A stretch of 10,056 bases of DNA from Gemmatimonadota bacterium. Lineage in GTDB: Bacteria > Gemmatimonadota > Gemmatimonadetes > Palauibacterales > Palauibacteraceae. Positions 5,065 to 10,056 of this stretch are shown here, one piece after another. Below the pieces are notes generated by a model. The model worked only from the letters and a program-made list of their open reading frames with translations. It made no database searches and was not told the DNA's origin. Location: assembly GCA_023554435.1 (NCBI GenBank), contig JAMJQV010000102.1:1-10056 (forward strand), given 5' to 3'. Position 1 is the first letter of the stretch. Each line of letters begins with the position of its first letter. The position numbers and the translations under genes are program-made.

Positions 5065-7389
5065 TTGACACGGACCTCGCCTCTCTGGACGGAGCTCATG
5101 CGCCGTCGGGTACCGCACATCGTCGGGGCCTATTTCGCCGGCGGCTGGATTCTGCTGGAGTTCACCGATTGGGCGGTGGGCCACTGGGTCCTGTCCCCGC
5201 ATATCACGGACTTCGTCGTGACCGTCTGGTTGTTCATGATCCCGGCGGTTGCGCTGCTGGCCTGGACGCACGGAGCTCCGGGTCGCGACCGGTGGACTCG
5301 TGTCGAGACCGTGGGCGTGGCGCTGAACCTGATCATCGCGGCGGCCATCATGTTCGGCCTCTTCCAGGGGCGGGACCTCGGCGCCGCCACGAACACGGTA
5401 ACGGTCCTCGATGAAGAGGGTCGCAGCGTCGAGCGTGAGATCCCCAAGCGGGAGTTCACGCGGCGGGTGGCCGTGTTCGCGTTCGTGAACGAGACCGATG
5501 ATGCGGATCTGGACTGGCTCCAGTTGGGTGTTCCGTGGTCGCTCACGCTCGACCTGGAGCAGGACGACTGGATCCGGCCCGTAGCCGGGTTCGCGGAGGA
5601 ACTGGGCAGCGGCCCTTTCTCGCCCTCCCACCTGCCGCTGGCGCAACAGCGCGAGCTGGCCCGCGGTCGATTCCTCGACTACCTGCTGGTGGGGTCGATC
5701 CACGGTGGAAGCGATTCGCTGGTCCTGAAGAGCCGGCTGTACGACGCCGATACCGGGACGCTGATCGAGGAGCGGGAATTCGAAGGCTCGCACCCGCTGG
5801 ACCTGGTGGACCGCGTGTCTCTGCAGCTCCGGCAGGATCTCGAAATGCCATCCGGGCACGTGGCGAAGACCCCTGATCTCCCGGTGCGCGAACTGCTCTC
5901 CGATTCGCTGGTCGCGGTGCGGGCATTCCTGCAGGCGGAGTACGCCGAGGGTCGGGACGCGCAGGCGAACCTGCGTCTCCTTGCCGCCGCGGCCGGGACT
6001 GATTCGACCTTTTCCCTGGCCCAGGCGGCTCTGGGCGAGGCGTACCTCGCGTTCAACCAGCCGGAAGAGGCCTACGCTGCCTACGAGACGGCGATCCGAC
6101 ACGAGTATCGGCTCAGCGAGCGCAACCGGTTCGAAGTGAAGGTCCGCTACTACCAGATCACCCGTCAGCCGGAGAAGACCCTGGCCATCGCCCGCATGCG
6201 CACGGAACTGTATCCGACGGATCCAAGCGCCTGGGATGTGCTGGGCATCGTTCTCATCAACCAGGCAGACAACGCCGGTGCCGTCGAGGCTCTGGAGCAG
6301 GGCCGCGAGATCGATCCGTCGTCGTGGGGCCGAGTGCAGTTGCTCGGCCAGGCGTACATGAACGAGGGCCGCCTGGATGACGCGAGGATGACGTACCAGC
6401 GGCACGCCGATCGCTATCCTGACCGCCTCGCGCCGATTCGGGCGATCGGCGGCATGTATCTGCAGCAGGGCGCCTTCACGCAGGCCGCGGAGCAGTTCGA
6501 GAAGGCGCTCCTGGTCGACCCGGCGGATTTCCAGTCCCTGGTCGCCCGGGCGGACATCGCCGAGCGAACGGCGGAATTCGAGACGGCACGCGAGTACTAC
6601 GACCGCGCGATCTCCTCGTCCCGGAACGCCGAGCAGATGTGGGCCGTCGGCGGACGGCTGGTGGGGCATTTCGATCTCCAGGGAATGACGGATAGTTCGA
6701 TTGCCCGGCTGGAGGCACTATCGGGCTATCTCAGGTCGAGCCAGGGGCGATTGGCGGAGATCCAACTCCGCGTAAACATGATCGCGCTGTATCCGAGAGG
6801 GGGCCGTGCGGCGCAGGCGTACGCGCTGCTCGACACGCTCAGGGCGGAACTGGAGCCACCGTTGACCCTGTTCGTGCCGGTCGGTGAGGCACTGCTGCTG
6901 CGCGAGCTCGGTCGAGGCGAGCAGCTGGAGGCCAAGACTCCGGAGGCCAGCCGCCTCTACCAGGAGTTCGGCTACGCGTCACTCGAGTGGATCATGCTCT
7001 ACCTGGACGCGGAAGCGAGGCGCATGCAGGGGCGCTGTGAAGAAGCGATTCCCATGTTCGAGCAGGCGGCGGCTGCGATGCAGGCAGGCCTGCTCGGCGA
7101 GACCGACGTCGGGCTGGGCGGCAATCCGTGGCTGGGACTCGGGGCTTGCTACCGGCAGATGGGCCGACACGCGGACGCGGCGAACGCCCTGGGTGAGTCG
7201 TACTCGCGGATTCCCGCCGACGCGCGGGTCCTGCTGCAACTGGCCCATTTGTACAGGGACATGGGTGACCCGGTCGAGTCCATGCGCTACCTCAACGGGG
7301 CCGTCCACGTGTGGCGGAACGCCGATCCGGACCACGTCCTGGCCAACGAGGCGAGGGCGCTCCTGGCCGAGTGGGAGGGGCGCGGCTGA
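5065..7389 (+). CDS. Membrane TPR protein with TolB-like domain
   Basis: Read from TTG at 5065 this is 774 residues. The N-terminus LWTELMRRRVPHIVGAYFAG resembles the membrane head shared by many TPR proteins and adenylate cyclases ('FW.ELKRRRV....aY...aW'), which supports this start. Hydrophobic helices lie at about 16-38, 48-68 and 82-100. The basic residues RRR (13-15) and GRDRWTR (73-79) predict N-in, C-out, so the rest would be periplasmic. A TolB-like domain follows (about 133-260): RRVAVFAFVNETDDADLDWL, then DYLLVGSIHGGSDSLVLKSRLYD spread over 205-227. From about 280 to the end are TPR-type helix pairs, for example around 318-345, 388-416, 422-450, 456-485 and 490-515, with further degenerate units beyond. 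No kinase, cyclase or DNA-binding domain is present, so it is probably a protein-interaction scaffold or sensor. It diverges from the transglycosylase and ends 11 bp from the convergent GMC gene. Confidence 0.87.
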   Translation: MTRTSPLWTELMRRRVPHIVGAYFAGGWILLEFTDWAVGHWVLSPHITDFVVTVWLFMIPAVALLAWTHGAPGRDRWTRVETVGVALNLIIAAAIMFGLFQGRDLGAATNTVTVLDEEGRSVEREIPKREFTRRVAVFAFVNETDDADLDWLQLGVPWSLTLDLEQDDWIRPVAGFAEELGSGPFSPSHLPLAQQRELARGRFLDYLLVGSIHGGSDSLVLKSRLYDADTGTLIEEREFEGSHPLDLVDRVSLQLRQDLEMPSGHVAKTPDLPVRELLSDSLVAVRAFLQAEYAEGRDAQANLRLLAAAAGTDSTFSLAQAALGEAYLAFNQPEEAYAAYETAIRHEYRLSERNRFEVKVRYYQITRQPEKTLAIARMRTELYPTDPSAWDVLGIVLINQADNAGAVEALEQGREIDPSSWGRVQLLGQAYMNEGRLDDARMTYQRHADRYPDRLAPIRAIGGMYLQQGAFTQAAEQFEKALLVDPADFQSLVARADIAERTAEFETAREYYDRAISSSRNAEQMWAVGGRLVGHFDLQGMTDSSIARLEALSGYLRSSQGRLAEIQLRVNMIALYPRGGRAAQAYALLDTLRAELEPPLTLFVPVGEALLLRELGRGEQLEAKTPEASRLYQEFGYASLEWIMLYLDAEARRMQGRCEEAIPMFEQAAAAMQAGLLGETDVGLGGNPWLGLGACYRQMGRHADAANALGESYSRIPADARVLLQLAHLYRDMGDPVESMRYLNGAVHVWRNADPDHVLANEARALLAEWEGRG

Positions 7390-7404
7390 CCTGAGTCGGG
7401 TCAG
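7386..7404. terminator. Small hairpin spanning two convergent stop codons
   Basis: CTGACC (7386-7391) and GGTCAG (7399-7404) form a 6-bp inverted repeat with a 7-base loop. The arms contain the TGA of the TPR gene and the TGA of the GMC gene on the opposite strand. No proper T-run follows in either direction, so it is at best a weak bidirectional terminator and may be partly a by-product of two TGA stops facing each other. Confidence 0.25.
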
Positions 7405-9095
7405 ATCTCTCCCCGGCGCGCCCGTTCACCGATCCGCTCGGCGGCCCGGAACGCCAGCGCCATGATCGTCATGGTGGGCTGTCCGCGGCCCGACGTGACG
7501 AGGCTGCTTCCGTCGCAGATGAACAGGTTCGGGACATCGTGTGTGCGGTGGTCCGGATCGATCACCGAGGTGGCCGGATCGGTGCCCATGCGGCACGTAC
7601 CCAGCAGGTGCGCCGTGATCGAGGCCTCGACCACCGGATGGCGCCACACCCTCTTCGCGCCTGCGGCCTCGGCGATCTCTACACTTCGGTCCTGCAGGAA
7701 CCGCATCATCGACATGTCGTCGGGGTGGTCGCGGTACGTGACCCGGATGGCCGGGTACCCCCACGTGTCCCGGACGCGCGGATCCAACGTGATGCTGTTC
7801 GTCGCGACGGGCAGCGACGTCGTGTGGCCGTTGACGTACATCGATCGCGGGTACTCGCGCAGCAGCTTCTTGTAGTCGGAACCCCACCACGGGTCGTCGC
7901 GGCTCCCGAACCCTTCCATACCCCAGAACATCGGGTGGTAGAAGATCCGGGCGTCGATGCCCCCGCCGCCGTAGAATCCGCGCTCCGGGTCCGCCTCGTA
8001 GAAATCGTGCATCACGCGCGTGACCTGGACGCTCTTGAACTCGTTCAACTCGTGCTCGAACGAGGCCCCCACCAGCGTCTGACCATTGAACATCAGGTAC
8101 CGCCCCACCGCGCCGCTGGAGTTGGCCAGGCCGTTGGGGAACTGGTTCGACTCCGAGAGAAACAGGAGTCGCGGAGTCTCGGCGCCGTTGGCACTGAGGA
8201 TCACCGCCTTGCCCCGCTGCAGGTGCTCGGTGCGCGAGGCGTCCAGGTACCGCACGCCCGTCGTCCGGCCGGCACGATCCAGTTCGACGCCGACGACCCG
8301 GCTCTCCGGGCGAACCTCGCACCGCCCGGTGGACTCGGCCTCGGGGATCATCGTGACCAGTGTCGACGATTTGGCCCGCATCTCGCACCCGAAGCCCATG
8401 CAGAATCCGCAGTGCACGCACCCCGCGCGTCCACGATAGGGCTGCGAGGTGATCGCCATCGGGGCCGGGAAGGCCGTCCACCCCATCTCCCGGCACCCCT
8501 TCTCGAACAGGACGCCGGACGACTTCACCGGCAGGGGCGGCATCGGGTACGGTCGAGAGCGTCTCGGTTCGTACGGGTTCGCCCCGGCACGGCCGGACAC
8601 GCCCACCTCCCAATCCACTTTCGTGTAGTAGGGCTCCAGCTCGTCGTAGGTGATGGGCCAATCGACCAGGTCGGCCCCCGGAACCGATCCCCACAGCGTC
8701 CCCTCCGCGAAGTCGCTGGGGTGGAAGCGCCAGAAGTTGGCGGTGAAGTGAACGCTGCTACCGCCCACCGTGCGGGCGTAGATCGCCGGCGGGGCGACGG
8801 GGTTCACACTGGCGCGCTCGGACTCCGTGCGCCGGAAGGTCTGCCCGTTGTCCCGGGGGTCGTCGCCCATCGACCACTGAACCCAGCGAGAGTACTCGTC
8901 GTGCGTGAAATCCGCCTCGGTCAGGCGAGGGCCCTGCTCCAGGACGACCACGCTGAACCCTGCCTGCGCCAGTTCGCGGGCCAGCACGCCACCCGCGGCC
9001 CCCGACCCCACGATCACGAAGTCGACCTCGTCCCGGTCCCGATATCGCTTCCCGGCGCCGGCGCGGCCGAGCCGCAGGAGATCACGCCGCTTCAT
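7401..9095 (-). CDS. GMC family FAD-dependent dehydrogenase, large subunit
   Basis: This 564-residue flavoprotein would oxidise an alcohol or sugar hydroxyl and pass electrons to a carrier. The start at 9095 has GGAGG six bases upstream and overlaps the previous stop as ATGA. Domains and motifs in order are: the FAD-binding Rossmann motif DFVIVGSGAAGG (25-36) with Glu53 as the likely ribose-binding acid; the GMC signature TVGGSSVHFTANFWRF (109-124); a cysteine cluster C226-x2-C229-x2-C232-x4-C237; a middle substrate domain; and the C-terminal GMC domain with AHLLGTCRMG (495-504, likely catalytic His496) and GQPTMTIMALAFRAAE (538-553). The second active-site position is Gln539 instead of the usual Asn or His. 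The cysteines recall the iron-sulfur-bearing subunits of FAD glucose and fructose dehydrogenases, but cluster binding is not proven. The N-terminus MKRRDLLRLG looks like a Tat motif without its hydrophobic stretch. Export would rely on the partner subunit. The substrate is unknown. Confidence 0.93.
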   Translation of the reverse strand: MKRRDLLRLGRAGAGKRYRDRDEVDFVIVGSGAAGGVLARELAQAGFSVVVLEQGPRLTEADFTHDEYSRWVQWSMGDDPRDNGQTFRRTESERASVNPVAPPAIYARTVGGSSVHFTANFWRFHPSDFAEGTLWGSVPGADLVDWPITYDELEPYYTKVDWEVGVSGRAGANPYEPRRSRPYPMPPLPVKSSGVLFEKGCREMGWTAFPAPMAITSQPYRGRAGCVHCGFCMGFGCEMRAKSSTLVTMIPEAESTGRCEVRPESRVVGVELDRAGRTTGVRYLDASRTEHLQRGKAVILSANGAETPRLLFLSESNQFPNGLANSSGAVGRYLMFNGQTLVGASFEHELNEFKSVQVTRVMHDFYEADPERGFYGGGGIDARIFYHPMFWGMEGFGSRDDPWWGSDYKKLLREYPRSMYVNGHTTSLPVATNSITLDPRVRDTWGYPAIRVTYRDHPDDMSMMRFLQDRSVEIAEAAGAKRVWRHPVVEASITAHLLGTCRMGTDPATSVIDPDHRTHDVPNLFICDGSSLVTSGRGQPTMTIMALAFRAAERIGERARRGEI

Positions 9096-9691
9096 TCGTC
9101 GCCTCCGTGCGCGTCGGCGTCGTAGTGGCCGAAGGGGGGGTGCCAGGCGTGGCGGTCTTCGAAGCCGATCATGGACCAGCCCGCGCCGTCCCGGTTTCCT
9201 CCGTAGGCGGGGTCGGCCAACGTGCCCCAGACGGTCAACATCCAGCACAGCCTGAAGAAAGACGTGTCCTCGACGGTCCGAAGGAAGGCGACGGCGTCAG
9301 CCTCAGCCAGTTCGGAGATGGAGGTGACACCCGTATGCGTTTTCGTAAGGTCCTCTCCGAATTCGATCAGGCCGTCGCGGAACGTCTCTGCCCACGGCTG
9401 CATGAACTCCGTCAGCGCGCCGTCGATGAAATACACGGCGCCGGCCTCGACTGCCCCGGGCGTGTCGTCCGTGGGGATGATGAACGCGGAGAGGGCTTCG
9501 ACCTCGGCCGCCTCGCTCGGGCTCAGAAAGCCCAGTGCCGGGGGCAACTCGCCCGCCGCGATACGTCGAGCCTTCTGGGAAGCCTGCGCTGCGCCCGGGA
9601 ATCGGGCTGCCAGCACCGTCCACCCGACCGCTCCACCCGATGCGCGCAGGAAGTCCCTGCGGCTCGGGAGCCCGAACAGGGGCTCCTCCAT
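9092..9691 (-). CDS. Gluconate 2-dehydrogenase subunit 3 family protein (Tat-exported small subunit)
   Basis: This 199-residue protein begins with a twin-arginine signal, SRRDFLRASGG (10-20). A moderately hydrophobic stretch (about 20-31) follows, then a likely cleavage site AQA-SQ after residue 37. The mature part has the family's features: LSPSEAAEVEALSAFIIPTD (56-75), the adjoining DTPGAVEAG and YFID, and a C-terminal block ADPAYGGNRDGAGWSMIGF (159-177). Members are the small subunits of membrane-associated FAD dehydrogenases, such as gluconate, fructose, sorbitol and glucose dehydrogenases, and carry the folded GMC subunit through the Tat system. The start at 9691 has AGGAG six to seven bases upstream. 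A longer frame reaching 9997 lacks any signal-like sequence and would run into the divergent gene. It is the first gene of the pair and overlaps the GMC gene by ATGA. Confidence 0.92.
   Translation of the reverse strand: MEEPLFGLPSRRDFLRASGGAVGWTVLAARFPGAAQASQKARRIAAGELPPALGFLSPSEAAEVEALSAFIIPTDDTPGAVEAGAVYFIDGALTEFMQPWAETFRDGLIEFGEDLTKTHTGVTSISELAEADAVAFLRTVEDTSFFRLCWMLTVWGTLADPAYGGNRDGAGWSMIGFEDRHAWHPPFGHYDADAHGGDE
9102..9106 (-). promoter_or_regulatory. Ribosome binding site of the GMC gene, inside the upstream gene
   Basis: The minus strand reads GGAGG six bases before the ATG at 9095. The next three bases of overlap form ATGA with the TGA of the small subunit, indicating coupled synthesis of the two subunits. 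Confidence 0.75.
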
Positions 9692-9904
9692 GGCTCTCTC
9701 CTTGCCTCGCCGTAGTCTCTGATCGGTCCCCGTCGAACTCGCCGAGACGCGCCCGGAGGTCGTCGCATAGGGTCGGGACCCCACAATACGCGATGTGGCC
9801 GAAGGACGTAACGTCTGGGGATCCGGGGTCGCGCGGCGTGGCTCGGGAAGCGACGTTTGCGGGGGGTCCGACTGCTTGAGCGTCCGGCATACCACGAGGG
9901 TGAT
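9692..9904. other. Divergent spacer upstream of the dehydrogenase pair
   Basis: This 213-bp stretch separates two divergent genes and should contain their promoters. A weak minus-strand candidate is TTACGT, then 17 bases, then TATTGT (the latter is ACAATA at 9783-9788 on the plus strand). Each hexamer is far from consensus. A short inverted repeat, GGGTC-gg-GACCC, lies at 9770-9781. No gene-like translation was found, although long open frames cross it because of the high GC content. Confidence 0.3.
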
Positions 9905-10056
9905 ATGAGCTACCTGCCATACCTGGCCGCGGCCGAGAAGACGAAACTGTCTCCCAGGGCCCGTGAGCTGGCGACACAGATCGAGAAGGTCATTCAAGAC
10001 TTTCAGCGAAGCTACCCGGACACACCGCCTGGCGACGTACAGCAGGCGCTGACCGC
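9905..10056 (+). CDS. Unrecognised protein, 5' part only
   Basis: From ATG at 9905 the frame is open for 50 codons plus two bases to the window edge. GAGGG four bases upstream is a usable ribosome binding site. The visible protein is soluble and without a signal peptide. It starts MSYLPYLAAAEKTKLSPRAR and continues as a charged amphipathic helix (ELATQIEKVIQDFQRSY, 21-37) before a Pro/Asp turn and another helix beginning DVQQAL. I do not recognise a family. The helical pattern is protein-like and the codon third positions are GC-rich, so I think it is real. It diverges from the dehydrogenase pair and may share its promoter region. Confidence 0.6.
   Translation, partial: MSYLPYLAAAEKTKLSPRARELATQIEKVIQDFQRSYPDTPPGDVQQALT

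Noticed and set aside
5059..6669. 536-residue minus-strand open frame opposite the TPR gene
   Set aside because: It is the antisense shadow of a GC-rich gene. The plus strand has membrane helices, a TolB-like domain and TPRs, whereas the antisense product is Arg/His/Gln-rich without motifs.
7426..8694. 422-residue minus-strand open frame inside the GMC gene
   Set aside because: It is a shifted frame of the same strand, with Arg/Gly/Pro-rich composition and no motif.
7539..9125. 528-residue plus-strand open frame opposite the GMC gene
   Set aside because: The opposite frame carries all GMC motifs. This one is His/Arg/Val-rich and lacks any recognisable domain.
9096..9248. 51-residue N-terminal extension of the GMC protein
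   Set aside because: It is Arg-rich, overlaps the small-subunit gene, and the ATG at 9095 has an ideal GGAGG site and an ATGA overlap.
9692..9997. 102-residue N-terminal extension of the small dehydrogenase subunit
   Set aside because: It would place the Tat signal internally and overlap the start of the divergent gene. The ATG at 9691 has its own ribosome binding site.
1..10056. Search for tRNA/rRNA genes, CRISPR repeats, insertion-sequence ends, phage or toxin-antitoxin genes
   Set aside because: No repeated spacer pattern, transposase motif, flanking terminal repeats or RNA-gene-like conserved segments were seen. A covariance-model scan would be needed to exclude small RNAs.

Overview
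The window is GC-rich and densely coding. It looks like a chromosomal segment of a Gram-negative-type bacterium, most plausibly Gemmatimonadota. That placement is an inference from gene style: strong GC bias at third codon positions, many lipoproteins, an M28 peptidase lipoprotein, a TPR protein with the '(F/L)W.EL.RRRV' membrane head, and a GMC dehydrogenase paired with a gluconate-dehydrogenase-subunit-3 protein. No RNA gene, mobile element, CRISPR array or phage signature was seen. Nine protein genes are supported, two of them cut by the window edges.

Left part (1-2568): a truncated minus-strand lipoprotein gene, probably a GH20 beta-N-acetylhexosaminidase, diverges from a plus-strand pair. 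The pair is an M28 zinc peptidase lipoprotein with a complete metal site, followed 2 bp later by a small protein with one membrane segment and a helical body. The 130-bp divergent spacer holds a 21-bp palindrome, and a second 14-bp palindrome covers the start codon of the minus-strand gene.

Middle (2575-7389): a minus-strand pair encodes an MltF-like lytic transglycosylase lipoprotein and, overlapping it by 4 bp (GTGA), a TSUP/TauE-type permease. Its 3' end meets the M28 unit with only 6 bp between the stop codons. Diverging from it is a 774-residue membrane protein with three N-terminal membrane segments, a TolB-like domain and a long TPR array. Its best start is a TTG codon with a well-spaced ribosome binding site.

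Right part (7401-10056): a minus-strand pair encodes a Tat-exported small subunit and a GMC flavoprotein overlapping it by ATGA. Together they look like a periplasmic FAD dehydrogenase of the gluconate/fructose/glucose-dehydrogenase type, but no cytochrome c gene lies in the transcription unit. A divergent, unrecognised gene begins at 9905 and runs off the end.

The common theme is the cell envelope: lipoproteins, exported enzymes, peptidoglycan or amino-sugar turnover, and membrane sensing. I do not see a clearly novel multi-gene system such as a defence locus or secretion machine. The points most worth a second look are the palindromes in the divergent spacers, the transglycosylase-permease coupling, the two-gene dehydrogenase lacking a cytochrome and carrying a remnant Tat motif, and the orphan TPR membrane protein.
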